Positions 26,074-35,746 of a stretch of 64,000 nt of DNA are shown here, piece after piece. The notes under the pieces are model-generated. The model ran no database searches. It worked only from the letters and a program-made list of their open reading frames with translations, and was not told the DNA's origin. This DNA comes from Photobacterium angustum (GTDB lineage: Bacteria > Pseudomonadota > Gammaproteobacteria > Enterobacterales > Vibrionaceae). The position numbers were made by a program, and so were the translations under genes. The stretch is from assembly GCF_002954615.1 (NCBI RefSeq), contig NZ_MSCJ01000001.1, forward strand, positions 1,674,001-1,738,000. The letters run 5' to 3'. Within the stretch, counting starts at the first letter, position 1, and each line of letters starts with the position of its first letter.

Positions 26074-26892
26074 CTATTTAGACAGCATCAAATCTCTATG
26101 TTTAAGAACATAACCTAGATCAGTTAATGTCTTCGCAGCATCAATCACTTTTGCAGTACTACTTTCATCATCAGGTAAAAATTCAGGCAATGGCAATGAT
26201 AATTGCTTCGCCATCTGAGTATAATACTCTCTACGTGTAGGGTGAAAGTCAGATGCTAAATGTAAGACAGACATAGTATCTTTGATACCAATCAACCTTA
26301 CTATCGCCGCAACACAGTCTTCTAAGTGAATAAGATTAACGGGATTACTGCCTCCTTTTAAACCGTTTCTACCCGCTAAAAATTTGACAGGATGACGGTC
26401 TTCACCAATCAACCCCGATAACCGCACTATCGTTAATTGATCACCCCATTGAGCACGCAAACTATTTTCAATCTTCACATGCGTCAAAGCAGAATCAGTT
26501 AATGGCATCACATCTTCATCTTCAGTCACACGTCCTTTTCGTCCATCATAAACTGACGTTGTACTAATGAATATAATGCGCTGACATCCTGATTGATAAG
26601 CCGCATTAGAAAGGGATAACACATTCTGATAATGCTGTTCTTTATCAATACTATTGCGACCGGCAGCAATATTAATCACCATCACATCACTTGATAACAT
26701 CGTAGCTAAAGATGCTAGTTGTTCATCTTCTGTTAATGGTAACTGCATTGGCACACCATGTATGCCACATGCACTTAAAGCATTCGCATCTCTCGCATTT
26801 CTTTTTGTACCGTAAACGTTATGGCCCTCTTTATATAATGCCTTTGCTAAGGGCAAACCAAGCCAACCACAACCGCATATAGCAACATTCAT
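26074..26892 (-). CDS. NAD(P)-binding epimerase-like protein, YeeZ family
   Basis: The 272-residue protein has an N-terminal Rossmann fold with CGCGWLGLPLA (residues 6-16), the IIFISTTSVYDGRKGRVTED region and GLKGGSNPVNLIHLEDCVAAI, which align with E. coli YeeZ (274 residues). It belongs to the extended short-chain dehydrogenase superfamily, but the Tyr-x3-Lys active site is not obvious (SVYDGRKG), so an enzyme reaction cannot be assigned. It is convergent with the sRNA cluster, and its stop codon lies two bases from the last sRNA terminator. Confidence 0.85.
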   Translation of the reverse strand: MNVAICGCGWLGLPLAKALYKEGHNVYGTKRNARDANALSACGIHGVPMQLPLTEDEQLASLATMLSSDVMVINIAAGRNSIDKEQHYQNVLSLSNAAYQSGCQRIIFISTTSVYDGRKGRVTEDEDVMPLTDSALTHVKIENSLRAQWGDQLTIVRLSGLIGEDRHPVKFLAGRNGLKGGSNPVNLIHLEDCVAAIVRLIGIKDTMSVLHLASDFHPTRREYYTQMAKQLSLPLPEFLPDDESSTAKVIDAAKTLTDLGYVLKHRDLMLSK

Positions 26893-27262
26893 TTTTCACC
26901 CTCAAATTACATCAAATCCATATAAGAAAAATAACACCAATGACCTGAGGCTTTAAGCGACAACTTAAAAATGATGACAAATTACATCAGTCTATTTTTC
27001 ACGCTGTAAAATAATCCCTTAGATATGAAAGGAATATACAAAAACTCACCATATCTGCTGCTTTTTTGTAATTATTCATCAATCAGAGTTTCAAAACTGA
27101 AAGCCAAAAGGCGATCCCTGTCAAAAACTAATAAAATTAGCCTTTAAAAAGCGCTGATCAGCTAGGAGATAGTCAAAATTAAGTAGTATAGTTTCATTAA
27201 ACAAGCATCTTGATGACAAGTTTGCTACAAATGAAATTCAATAACGAAGTGCATTATTAGCT
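26893..27262. other. Intergenic region upstream of hexR
   Basis: 370 AT-rich bases between divergent genes. The only notable element is the palindrome GCTGATCAGC (27153-27162), about 100 bases before hexR. No ORF, terminator or clear HexR palindrome was seen. Confidence 0.4.
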
Positions 27263-28120
27263 ATGAACACCATAGAAAAAATACAAAATAACTTAGAACA
27301 CTTCAGTAAATCAGAGCGCAAAGTCGCCGAAGTTATTATTGCCTCTCCACAAACAGCTATCCACTCAAGTATCGCAACACTTGCCAAAATGGCGGATGTT
27401 AGTGAGCCGACCGTTAACCGCTTTTGCCGTCGCTTAGATACTAAAGGGTTCCCTGACTTTAAATTGCATTTAGCGCAAAGCCTTGCGAACGGTACGCCTT
27501 ATGTAAATCGTAATGTTGAAGAAACGGATGGGCCAGATGCCTATACTGCTAAAATTTTCGAATCAACAATGGCGTGTTTAGATGTCGCAAAAAATAGTCT
27601 CGACACAATGCAGATAAACCGCGCTGTCGATCTGTTAACACAAGCAAAAAAAATCTCATTCTTTGGTTTGGGCGCTTCTGCATCTGTCGCTCACGATGCG
27701 CAAAATAAGTTTTTCCGTTTCAACATTCCTATTGTCTGTTTTGATGATATTGTGATGCAACGCATGAGCGTGATTAACTGCTCTGATGGTGATGTCGTTG
27801 TTGTTATTTCTCACACTGGTCGCACTAAGAGTTTGGTTGAGATTGCACAAATGGCACGCGCTAATGGCGCAACTGTTATTGGTATTACGGCAAAAGACTC
27901 ACCGCTAGAACGTGAATGCTCCTTGTCTATTTGCCTAGACGTACCAGAAGACACTGATATTTATATGCCAATGGCGAGCCGTGTTGTACAAATGACCGTT
28001 ATTGATGTGCTAGCGACAGGTTTTACACTTCGTCGTGGTGCAGGGTTTAGAGATAACTTGAAGCGCGTAAAAGAGTCGCTGAAAGACTCCCGCTTTTCTA
28101 AAGACAGTTCAACGCTGTAA
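27263..28120 (+). CDS. hexR: HexR, RpiR-family regulator of central carbon metabolism
   Basis: The 285-residue regulator has an N-terminal RpiR helix-turn-helix (about 1-75: SEPTVNRFCRRLDTKGFPDFKLHL) and a SIS sugar-phosphate domain (about 125-255: ISFFGLGASASVAHDAQNKFFRF, VVISHTGRTKSLVEIAQMARANGATVIGIT). In gammaproteobacteria HexR senses KDPG and controls glycolytic, Entner-Doudoroff and gluconeogenic genes. The gene immediately downstream is pykA, the order found in E. coli (zwf-yebK-pykA), which supports hexR over other RpiR members. It ends in its own terminator. Confidence 0.94.
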   Translation: MNTIEKIQNNLEHFSKSERKVAEVIIASPQTAIHSSIATLAKMADVSEPTVNRFCRRLDTKGFPDFKLHLAQSLANGTPYVNRNVEETDGPDAYTAKIFESTMACLDVAKNSLDTMQINRAVDLLTQAKKISFFGLGASASVAHDAQNKFFRFNIPIVCFDDIVMQRMSVINCSDGDVVVVISHTGRTKSLVEIAQMARANGATVIGITAKDSPLERECSLSICLDVPEDTDIYMPMASRVVQMTVIDVLATGFTLRRGAGFRDNLKRVKESLKDSRFSKDSSTL

Positions 28121-28126
28121 CACTTT

Positions 28127-28156
28127 AAAAGCGAAGCCTTAGCTTCGCTTTTTTAT
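28127..28156 (+). terminator. Intrinsic terminator of hexR
   Basis: AAAGCGAAGC/GCTTCGCTTT with a CTTA loop and T-run. Confidence 0.87.
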
Positions 28157-28357
28157 TCGCAACTTTTTCATTACATATTTTTTGTTACAACAAAAAAGAA
28201 TAAAAAAGTGACAGTTTATTGTCTTTTGATATACATCATTAAGCACAATTAGCGAGATATGGTATCAAAACTATCTCATGTTTTATTGCCGACTTGGTGA
28301 TCACCACTCTCAAGCCAAGTGCTCAATAAAGCTCGTTTCTATAAATTGGAGTTTCAC

Positions 28358-29803
28358 ATGACTGAACGCCTAAGACGTACAAAAATTGTAACCACTTTAG
28401 GTCCTGCAACTGATCGCGATAATAATCTTGAAAAAATCATTGCGGCGGGTGCCAATGTTGTACGTATGAATTTCTCTCACGGCAGCCCTGAAGATCATAT
28501 TCAACGCACTAAGCAAGTACGTGAAATTGCAGCTAAACTTGGTAAAAACGTAGCAATTCTAGGTGACTTACAAGGTCCTAAAATTCGCGTATCTACGTTT
28601 AAAGAAGATAAAATCCAGCTCGCTATTGGTGATAAATTCACCCTTGATAGTGATCTACCTAAAGGCGAAGGCGATCAGTTTGCAGTCGGCCTCGACTACA
28701 AAGAGTTACCTAAAGATGTGGCAACGGGTGACATCCTGTTATTAGATGATGGCCGCGTACAATTAAAAGTAACGTCTGTTGAAGGTAATAAAGTACACAC
28801 AGAAGTAACAGTAGCAGGCCCATTATCAAATAATAAAGGCATCAACAAAAAAGGCGGCGGTCTTTCAGCTGAAGCACTAACAGATAAAGATAAAGCCGAC
28901 ATTTTAACAGCTGCGGCAATGGGCGTTGATTACCTTGCCGTATCATTCCCACGTAATGGCGAAGACATGAAATATGCGCGCCGATTAGCAACTGAAGCAG
29001 GTCTAAATGCAAAATTAGTCGCTAAAGTTGAACGTGCAGAAGCAGTAGCAACAACCGAAGCTATGGACGATATCATCCTTGCATCTGACGTTGTTATGGT
29101 TGCTCGTGGTGATCTTGGTGTTGAAATCGGTGATCCTGAGCTAGTTGGTGTTCAAAAGAAACTGATTCGTCGTGCTCGTAGCTTAAACCGTACGGTTATT
29201 ACAGCGACACAAATGATGGAATCAATGATCACTAGCCCAATGCCAACACGTGCAGAGGTTATGGATGTTGCTAACGCTGTACTCGATGGTACAGATGCGG
29301 TAATGCTTTCAGCGGAAACGGCTGCGGGACAATTTCCTGAAGAAACCGTAAAAGCAATGGCAAGTGTTTGTTTAGGCGCAGAAAAAGAGCCTAGTATTAA
29401 CGTATCTAACCACCGTTTAGATCGATTCTTCTCATCTCCTGAAGAAACGATTGCGATGTCAACCATGTATGCTGCAAACCACATGGAAGGCGTAAAAGCG
29501 ATGGTTGCAATGACTGAATCAGGTCGTACACCGTTGATGATGTCTCGCATTTCATCAGGTCTGCCTATTTTCGCGCTATCGCGAAACGAAAATACTCTAA
29601 ACCAAGCTTCATTATTCCGTGGTGTAACACCTGTGTTTTTCAATCGCGATAGTGATGCTGGGTTAGAAGCGGCAAAACATGCGTTAGACGTACTTCGTGA
29701 TGCTGGATTTGTTAACGTAGGTGATCTTGTGATCATCACTCAAGGTGATGTGATGGATACTGTTGGTTCAACTAACAATATGCGTATTCTAACTGTCGAG
29801 TAA
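28358..29803 (+). CDS. pykA: Pyruvate kinase II
   Basis: The 481-residue enzyme converts phosphoenolpyruvate and ADP to pyruvate and ATP. It shows the TIM-barrel motifs [60 protein letters not shown] and [10 protein letters not shown], with the mobile B domain at about 70-170. It is the PykA type (E. coli 480 residues) rather than PykF. The ORF opens at a GTG at 28319, but the ATG at 28358 has a GGAG site six bases ahead and gives the normal N-terminus [11 protein letters not shown]. It follows hexR, its probable regulator. Confidence 0.96.
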   Translation: MTERLRRTKIVTTLGPATDRDNNLEKIIAAGANVVRMNFSHGSPEDHIQRTKQVREIAAKLGKNVAILGDLQGPKIRVSTFKEDKIQLAIGDKFTLDSDLPKGEGDQFAVGLDYKELPKDVATGDILLLDDGRVQLKVTSVEGNKVHTEVTVAGPLSNNKGINKKGGGLSAEALTDKDKADILTAAAMGVDYLAVSFPRNGEDMKYARRLATEAGLNAKLVAKVERAEAVATTEAMDDIILASDVVMVARGDLGVEIGDPELVGVQKKLIRRARSLNRTVITATQMMESMITSPMPTRAEVMDVANAVLDGTDAVMLSAETAAGQFPEETVKAMASVCLGAEKEPSINVSNHRLDRFFSSPEETIAMSTMYAANHMEGVKAMVAMTESGRTPLMMSRISSGLPIFALSRNENTLNQASLFRGVTPVFFNRDSDAGLEAAKHALDVLRDAGFVNVGDLVIITQGDVMDTVGSTNNMRILTVE

Positions 29804-29830
29804 TTTATTTATCTCGTACAAGAATGCACT

Positions 29831-29857
29831 AAAAGGCAACGTTCGCGTTGCCTTTTC
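29831..29857 (+). terminator. Intrinsic terminator of pykA
   Basis: AAAAGGCAACG/CGTTGCCTTTT with a TTCG tetraloop, 27 bases after the stop. Confidence 0.87.
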
Positions 29858-29869
29858 TATTGCTTATTT

Positions 29870-30466
29870 TTAAGACGCTGACCACGTAACTGGCGCAGTC
29901 CACTGCTCATTAATCAATGAGGTTAAAACATGATCTTGCCATTTCCCATCAATTAGAAGATACGCTTTCGCTAGTCCTTCTTCTTCAAAACCGACGGAGT
30001 GTAGTACGCTGGCACTTCTTTTGTTATGTGGCATGTAGGCGGCCATAATGCGATGAAAACCTTTGACTTCGAACATCCAGTTCACAGTCTCTTTTAATGC
30101 TCGACGCATAATAGCGCGCCCTTGATAGTCTTGATCAAGGGAGTAGCCAACATGACACGCATGAAAAGGAAATTTCACTAAATTACTGTAGTTAATCACG
30201 CCAATAATTTCGTCAGTACTTCGGTCTTCAATCACAAAATAAAATGCCATTTCATGACGATGTAAGGTAGCGATTTGTTCAACTCTTTTTTGCCAACCGA
30301 GCTCTGAAAAAAACAATTCATTACGCATCGGCTCCCAAGCTTTCAGAAAATCTCGATTTTTTTGATAATACGTTGTTATCTTTGCCACATCCTGACTAGA
30401 AATAAGCCTAATTTTTATATCATCAAGCGCAATTGTGGATGAACGGTTTATAATTGAATGGAACAA
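29870..30466 (-). CDS. rimJ: Ribosomal-protein S5 alanine N-acetyltransferase (RimJ-like GNAT)
   Basis: The protein (about 198 residues) aligns along its length with E. coli RimJ (194): FLKAWEPMRNE, SGWQ-like LGWQKRVEQI, FHACHVGYSLDQDYQGRAIM (acetyl-CoA loop Q-x2-G-R/K-G/A) and HRIMAAYMPHNKRSASVLHSVGFEEEGLAK. RimJ acetylates the N-terminus of ribosomal protein S5. No ATG exists at the N-terminus; the TTG at 30466 follows GAGG with seven-base spacing and is my choice, with a further TTG at 30484. The divergent ogt gene lies 156 bases away. Confidence 0.85.
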   Translation of the reverse strand: MFHSIINRSSTIALDDIKIRLISSQDVAKITTYYQKNRDFLKAWEPMRNELFFSELGWQKRVEQIATLHRHEMAFYFVIEDRSTDEIIGVINYSNLVKFPFHACHVGYSLDQDYQGRAIMRRALKETVNWMFEVKGFHRIMAAYMPHNKRSASVLHSVGFEEEGLAKAYLLIDGKWQDHVLTSLINEQWTAPVTWSAS

Positions 30467-30622
30467 ACTATTACCTCGACACAAGGATGTTAATAAGAGG
30501 TGCTGAGCATTGTCGTAAGATTAGCATAACTAATAAACATATTGTTATATGTTATCAAACTGTTATCTGTTAATCTTAGCTTAGCAATGTTATTAATTAC
30601 TAACGCATTTAGTGAGTTATGG

Positions 30623-31123
30623 ATGTATTACGATTGTATAGAAACTGAACTAGGCAGCATTATGTTGCTAGCCGACCATCAAGGCTTAAGAAGGTTAACT
30701 GTCAATAGTCCTGGCTATTACCCCGACGAGTCATGGCAGCATAACCCCTCTTTTATGAGACCATTTATAAGGCAACTAAAAGAATACCTCTTAGGCTCAC
30801 GTAAACGCTTCACCTTCCCTCTCGCTCCTCAAGGAACGATGTTTCAACAGCAAATATGGCATGCTATTGCTGATATTCCTTTCGGTGAAACATCCAGTTA
30901 CGAACAAATCGCACTCGATATTGGCAATTCAGCTGCAAGCCAAGCTATAGGCATGGCAAAGAATGTAAACCCTATACCTATCATTATCCCTTGTCACCGT
31001 GTACTTAATAGCAATCAAAATCTTTGCGGCTATCGTTATGGCGCAGAAATGGTAGAGCTATTACTTGCATTAGAGTCAGGTAACGCCATTCTCATTAAAG
31101 AACCACAACATGAAATAGCATAA
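30623..31123 (+). CDS. ogt: Methylated-DNA-protein-cysteine methyltransferase
   Basis: The 166-residue suicide enzyme removes O6-alkyl groups from guanine. The active site PCHRV (Cys about residue 123) lies in IPIIIPCHRVLNSN, with the DNA-binding helix-turn-helix before it (SSYEQIALDIGNSAASQAIGMA) and the Tyr/Arg-containing GYRYGAEMVELLL after. The frame is open from 30542, but the ATG at 30623 gives MYYDCIETELGSI, fitting Ogt (E. coli 171 residues). Its ribosome site is weak. It is not fused to an Ada domain, so ogt fits better than ada. Confidence 0.88.
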   Translation: MYYDCIETELGSIMLLADHQGLRRLTVNSPGYYPDESWQHNPSFMRPFIRQLKEYLLGSRKRFTFPLAPQGTMFQQQIWHAIADIPFGETSSYEQIALDIGNSAASQAIGMAKNVNPIPIIIPCHRVLNSNQNLCGYRYGAEMVELLLALESGNAILIKEPQHEIA

Positions 31124-31153
31124 CGCCAAATGCTAAGTTGATATTCGAACTCA

Positions 31154-31187
31154 TAAAAAAGAGATAATATTTATTATCTCTTTTTCT
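31154..31187. terminator. Bidirectional terminator between ogt and tyrR
   Basis: AAAAAGAGATAATA and TATTATCTCTTTTT form a long stem with a T-run on either strand. Confidence 0.85.
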
Positions 31188-31204
31188 TTATATATCTAAA
31201 GTAA

Positions 31205-32743
31205 TTAGGTGCGCTTACTTAAACCATATTCTCGTAATTTATTAGCAACAGCAGTATGTGATACGCCTAACCGTTTCGCTAATTTGCGGGTAGATGGATA
31301 ACTGCGATAAAGATTCGATAAAATACCGGATTCATAACGTTTCATGATCTCATCAAGAGAACCATCTAATATTTCATCACTGATAATACTACTTGATTCA
31401 TTTTCAGGTAACTGTACATCATCTGATGTCATGACCGTATTCTCAAGTTGTGTCATCGCACGGAATAGCACATTACGTAATTGGCGAATATTACCAGGCC
31501 ATGCATATTGCTTTAAGTATTCTGCCAACTCCTCAGATAGCTGAGGTTTAGGCTGATGTAATTCTTGTGATAACTGAGTTAAAAATAATTCAGCTAACGG
31601 TACTATATCTGCCGATCTTTCCCGTAATGGTGGAACAACCAAAGCAAGAACATTTAAGCGATAATATAAGTCTTCGCGGAAATCACCTGATGCAACTAAA
31701 TCTGGTAGCTTTTTCTGTGTAGAGCAGATTACGCGAAGATTAACCTTTTTCTCAGCTTCTTCACCCACGCGTCGGAATGTGCCATCTTGTAAAAAACGTA
31801 GTAATTTAATTTGTAGATGTTTTGACATCTCACCAATTTCATACAAGAAAACAGTACCACCATCCGCTTGCTCAAAAATACCTTTTTTACTTGGCTCTGT
31901 TGTACTTCCAGCAAAACCAAATAGCTCTGTTTCAGCAGCGTTATCAGGCATAGATACGCAGTTTACAACTAAAAATGGTTTCTCTCGTCGTATAGAACGT
32001 TGGTGACATGCGCGGGCTAACATTTCTTTACCTGTTCCTGTCTCACCTTGGATCAATAACGGTGCATCTAATAAAGCCAACTTTTTCGCTTGAGCTAATA
32101 AATGCTTGAAACGCGATGATTGCCCAACTAAATGCTCAAAACCACTGTCTCCATCTAACTGGCGAGTTACAATCGGCATGGTTGCTTCAGACAGTGATTT
32201 TAGAAGAATAAGCGCACTGGCAAAAACAGGTATATCGGTTTCATCGTTAATATAAACAGGCATGACTTCCATTTGGTAATCTAAACCTGCAATCACCACC
32301 ATCTCAGTATGTTTTTCAGCCTGTTTTGTTTCTAACCAACGCTGAACATTAAATCCAAAGAGCGTATGAACATTTTCGTGATGAAGTGAGCCCTGATGAT
32401 GAGCTAATAACCTTTCAGCTGCTTGATTGGCAAAATCAATTTTTCCGTTTAAATCGATGGAAAAAAAGGGATCAGGCAAGGTTTGAAGTAATGCAGAAAG
32501 CTCTGTATGTTCACGTTCACTCGGCATGAAATTTATTTTTCTTACATCTGTTACGCCATCTAACTGCCTTATTTGCGACATTAGATGACTAAACTGTTCA
32601 AATTCAATTTCAGGACAATTGAGATAAATGATACCAATGCGATCAATTTCAATCCCTCGAAGATCAATCTCCTGACTAGTCAGAATATCGAGTAGCTCGC
32701 GAGTCATTCCAACCCGATCTTCACAAAATACCTGTAGTCTCAT
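31205..32743 (-). CDS. tyrR: Transcriptional regulator TyrR
   Basis: The 512-residue regulator of aromatic amino acid genes (E. coli 513) has an ACT domain (about 1-72), a PAS domain (78-140), an AAA+ domain (about 205-430) with Walker A GETGTGKE (233-240), and a Fis-like helix-turn-helix at the end (STRKLAKRLGVSHTAVANKLREYG). The GAFTGA loop that contacts sigma-54 is replaced by GFAGST, as expected since TyrR works with sigma-70. A minus-strand promoter TTGACA-N16-TATTAA lies 131-158 bases upstream. In E. coli ycjX-ycjF-tyrR are contiguous; here other genes lie between. Confidence 0.95.
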   Translation of the reverse strand: MRLQVFCEDRVGMTRELLDILTSQEIDLRGIEIDRIGIIYLNCPEIEFEQFSHLMSQIRQLDGVTDVRKINFMPSEREHTELSALLQTLPDPFFSIDLNGKIDFANQAAERLLAHHQGSLHHENVHTLFGFNVQRWLETKQAEKHTEMVVIAGLDYQMEVMPVYINDETDIPVFASALILLKSLSEATMPIVTRQLDGDSGFEHLVGQSSRFKHLLAQAKKLALLDAPLLIQGETGTGKEMLARACHQRSIRREKPFLVVNCVSMPDNAAETELFGFAGSTTEPSKKGIFEQADGGTVFLYEIGEMSKHLQIKLLRFLQDGTFRRVGEEAEKKVNLRVICSTQKKLPDLVASGDFREDLYYRLNVLALVVPPLRERSADIVPLAELFLTQLSQELHQPKPQLSEELAEYLKQYAWPGNIRQLRNVLFRAMTQLENTVMTSDDVQLPENESSSIISDEILDGSLDEIMKRYESGILSNLYRSYPSTRKLAKRLGVSHTAVANKLREYGLSKRT

Positions 32744-33033
32744 TCTTTACGCCTTCTCAATATAAACTTTCCATTGTTAAGTTCGAAATATTCGGCTTAT
32801 CAGAATAACAACAACAAAAAGCAATGACTTAATTCTTCAATTTCAACTCATACCACAAACAAAAATATATGTATTAATACGAGTTTACACTTAGGTGTCA
32901 ACAATTCCTGACACTTTTAACAGTGTGCGACTAACACTAAATTGAGTCAAGTCTCCCGCTCAGAATCAAGCCATTTATAATTAAAAAATAACGTTATGCT
33001 TTTAGTATCTATTGAACTAACAGCGCCTTTATT
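32744..33033. other. Region upstream of tyrR
   Basis: 290 bases. On the minus strand it holds a sigma-70 promoter, and near it two imperfect ACAC/GTGT inverted repeats (32884-32901 and 32910-32926). These could be TyrR or other operator sites, but they do not match the TGTAAA-N6-TTTACA TyrR box. Confidence 0.4.
32874..32901 (-). promoter_or_regulatory. Sigma-70 promoter of tyrR
   Basis: On the minus strand a perfect TTGACA (32901-32896) stands 16 bases from TATTAA (32879-32874). Confidence 0.6.
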
Positions 33034-34185
33034 TTAAGTATGGCGGATTAAATCTTTCATGATAGGTAGCTCACTTGAGCTAGGAAAAACTATATCGAGT
33101 TGCTTATTTGTTGCCCCTAAATGTGAATGCAATACCGTTTTACATATAGAGCGAATATCCGTCGTTGGGGCTAAATCTCTTCCTTTGTATTGCTGAGATT
33201 TAGCTAACCCTGGCCATTTTGTTATCACTTGATTTCCACTCACCGCGCCTCCCGCTATCAACATTGCGTTAGCCGTACCGTGATCGGTTCCTTTAGTTCC
33301 ATTTTCAGCAATTGTTCGGCCAAATTCACTCGCGGCAATAACCACCGTTCGCGACCAAGCCTCACCTAACTGTGATTTTAAAGCTGAAAGTCCCTCATCA
33401 AGTTTCTTTAATTGGCTCGCTAAACGACCTTTAACCGCGCCTTCTCCTGCGTGTGTATCCCATCCACCTAACTCTAATACCGCAATATTCGGTCCATTTT
33501 CCGACGTTAAAAATTTTCCGGCTTGTTGCGCCAAAACATGAAATTGTTGACCGCCTTTTACATGACCTGCCATTTTTTCAATGTCTAATGCATTAATAAA
33601 GTTGTCAGATAAAGCTTGATCACTTTGATACATTTCTTGCAACAATTCAGCTTGTTGCTGCTTAATCTTCAATTTATGTGGATACCAACTATCAGCTTGG
33701 GCATTACCTTGAACAATTAAAGGTAAACCAGAATCTATGGCTATCGTATGCTGCTTACTATCAACTGACAGGAAGCGATTTAGCCAACCATCACTATGTA
33801 ACGGATCCTCAGTTCCATTTTCTAATACTTTCTGCCCATCAAAATGTGAGCGCTGACGATAAGGTGATGCACAAGCATGAATAAAAGCCATCTCACCTTG
33901 TTGATACCACTGATAACAACTCTTTAGTGCTGGATGTAAACCAAAGAAATCATCGAGTTTATTAAGCTGATTTTTATGTAACCCAATCGACGGTCTTTGC
34001 GGTAGATAGTCTTTATCTCCATAGGGTACAACCACATTTAACCCATCCATTGCACCGCGCAATGTAATCCATACAAAAATATTTGCCGACTGTGTTTTCG
34101 CAAAAGCGACAGACGGCAATGCACTGCATACACCAAACGCAGCTAAAGATTTTAAGAACATACGGCGATCAAATATATTATCCAT
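33034..34185 (-). CDS. DUF1501 protein with twin-arginine-like signal
   Basis: The 383-residue protein starts with DRRMFLKSLAAFGVC, a Tat-like signal with an Arg-Arg pair and a hydrophobic stretch ending near AFA. The body fits DUF1501 (alkaline-phosphatase/sulfatase-like superfamily): WITLRGAMDGLNVVVPYGD, RSHFDGQKVLENGT, LGGWDTHAGEGAVKGRL, ASEFGRTIAENGTKGTDHGTAN. The GWDTH and EFGRT...DHG motifs suggest a metal site, but no reaction is established. The ATG at 34185 is preferred over a GTG one codon earlier. It follows the DUF1800 gene by ten bases; the two families nearly always travel together. Confidence 0.88.
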   Translation of the reverse strand: MDNIFDRRMFLKSLAAFGVCSALPSVAFAKTQSANIFVWITLRGAMDGLNVVVPYGDKDYLPQRPSIGLHKNQLNKLDDFFGLHPALKSCYQWYQQGEMAFIHACASPYRQRSHFDGQKVLENGTEDPLHSDGWLNRFLSVDSKQHTIAIDSGLPLIVQGNAQADSWYPHKLKIKQQQAELLQEMYQSDQALSDNFINALDIEKMAGHVKGGQQFHVLAQQAGKFLTSENGPNIAVLELGGWDTHAGEGAVKGRLASQLKKLDEGLSALKSQLGEAWSRTVVIAASEFGRTIAENGTKGTDHGTANAMLIAGGAVSGNQVITKWPGLAKSQQYKGRDLAPTTDIRSICKTVLHSHLGATNKQLDIVFPSSSELPIMKDLIRHT

Positions 34186-34195
34186 CACGATCTCG

Positions 34196-35557
34196 CTATC
34201 GATACATAAACTGTGGGCTTAGCCATAATAAAACTAACTTCGTTATCGCACCGTTAGCCTTATTCATTGCAAGCTCTGTATGTTGATCAAGATCTTTTCC
34301 ATAAAGATTATTGACCACTTTTTTTACCAACTGAAGCGGTTTGACTTTTTGCTTCTTCGCTTCTCTTACCACAAGCACCGCAAATGTATTTGCTACTTGC
34401 CAACGTTGTATCAACGCTGAAGAACTATTGAAATCACTATCTTGATCAGACCATCCCGCCGGAGAACCTGCCATAAATGGCTGTTGTCCCAATAACCTCA
34501 ATTGTTGAGTAATTTTGTGTTCAGGTGGGTTGAGATCAGCACTACGTAAAAGTGCAAATAACCATTCTTGAGGCGTTCTAAACCGAAGAGGCGCAGCCGT
34601 ATTCACTTCAGGCTCTTGCAATAATCTCTTATAAACAGGCTGTAATTCACCGTTATTTTTTAGATAAATACCGGATAAATCATCCACTAGCTCCTTCTTG
34701 GGTTGACCAATAAAGTGTTGAGCTAATTTAGTTGCCAAATGTCTTGCGGTTTGTTGATGCAATGCAAGATCTTTTAAGCACGCTTCTCCCTGTCCAATCC
34801 CTGTTTGTGCGTAACGCTGACCTAATAACATCACATCACCAGGTTGATGCGCCCAAGCAGCAAATTTAAACCCAGGATTTTGCTTATCAAAACTGACCAT
34901 CCAGCCTGTTATCGCATGCGCTAATTGGATAACATCTTGCTGATTGTAACCGCCATCAACCCCTAAGGTATGTAACTCCATAATTTCACGTGCGAGATTT
35001 TCATTCAGTCCCTTATGGCGTTTCTTACCCAATTTAGAATCAGGTCCTACCGATAGATTATTATCGAGAAACATCAACATTGTTGGGTGCTTAATCGTTG
35101 CTTGAAGCATATCGGCAAAATTACCATTCCAGTGTTGGCGTATTACCTCATTCTCAATCCCAGCAATAATCGGTTTTACTTTGCGCGTATCGGCAGAGAC
35201 TGCAAAATGGTTACTCCAAAATTGAATTAAACGTTCTTGAAAACTATTGGAGGAATGCAATGTTTGTAGATTACGTGCAGATACTTGCTGTTCATAACTC
35301 AGCTTAAAAAATTGATTAACCTGCTTTTGAACTGCACGCTTTTCATTCGGGGATTTTTTTAATTTTTTACGCTGTTGATTAAATAGACCAATCTGAACCA
35401 AAATATTATTCGTCGAAGGTAAAGACTGTAGAGCGGTATCAATATATGGTTTAGTTGAGATCTGCTCTGACAGCGATAATACATGCTGATCATTCAGTTT
35501 GGGGCCAAAGCCAAATCGTTGCTCAGTGATGATGGCTGCCGTTGGATAATAATTCAC
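34196..35557 (-). CDS. DUF1800 protein
   Basis: The protein, about 453 residues, fits DUF1800: an N-terminal RFGFGP, then ERLIQFWSNHFAVSADT, HPTMLMFLDNNLSVG, NENLAREIMELHTLGVDGGYNQQDV and FRTPQEWLFALLRS. Function is unknown; DUF1800/DUF1501 pairs occur widely and are thought to be exported. I place the start at the GTG at 35557 because AAGGA lies seven bases ahead; the frame opens at a TTG at 35596. No signal peptide is evident from this start. It is the upstream gene of a two-gene operon. Confidence 0.83.
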   Translation of the reverse strand: MNYYPTAAIITEQRFGFGPKLNDQHVLSLSEQISTKPYIDTALQSLPSTNNILVQIGLFNQQRKKLKKSPNEKRAVQKQVNQFFKLSYEQQVSARNLQTLHSSNSFQERLIQFWSNHFAVSADTRKVKPIIAGIENEVIRQHWNGNFADMLQATIKHPTMLMFLDNNLSVGPDSKLGKKRHKGLNENLAREIMELHTLGVDGGYNQQDVIQLAHAITGWMVSFDKQNPGFKFAAWAHQPGDVMLLGQRYAQTGIGQGEACLKDLALHQQTARHLATKLAQHFIGQPKKELVDDLSGIYLKNNGELQPVYKRLLQEPEVNTAAPLRFRTPQEWLFALLRSADLNPPEHKITQQLRLLGQQPFMAGSPAGWSDQDSDFNSSSALIQRWQVANTFAVLVVREAKKQKVKPLQLVKKVVNNLYGKDLDQHTELAMNKANGAITKLVLLWLSPQFMYR

Positions 35558-35746
35558 CTTGTTGTCCTTATCATTAACCCAAAGGTACGATAACAACTCT
35601 AACGTAAATAAGCTTCAGAGAATGTAAAGTGTTGTAAAGATGCTATCTTGACGACATAACAAGAAAATAAGTATTTAATTTTCAATCTTCTAACACCCCA
35701 ACTCATATTTATGGTTAAGCTGATTCTTTTAACAATAGAGTAAACC

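Noticed and set aside
28160..28357. HexR palindrome upstream of pykA
   Set aside because: I looked for TGTAAT-like inverted repeats, but only direct TTACA repeats were found, so no HexR site is claimed.
29152..29739. 195-codon ORF antisense to pykA
   Set aside because: Shadow of a strongly codon-biased gene; no ribosome site or domain.
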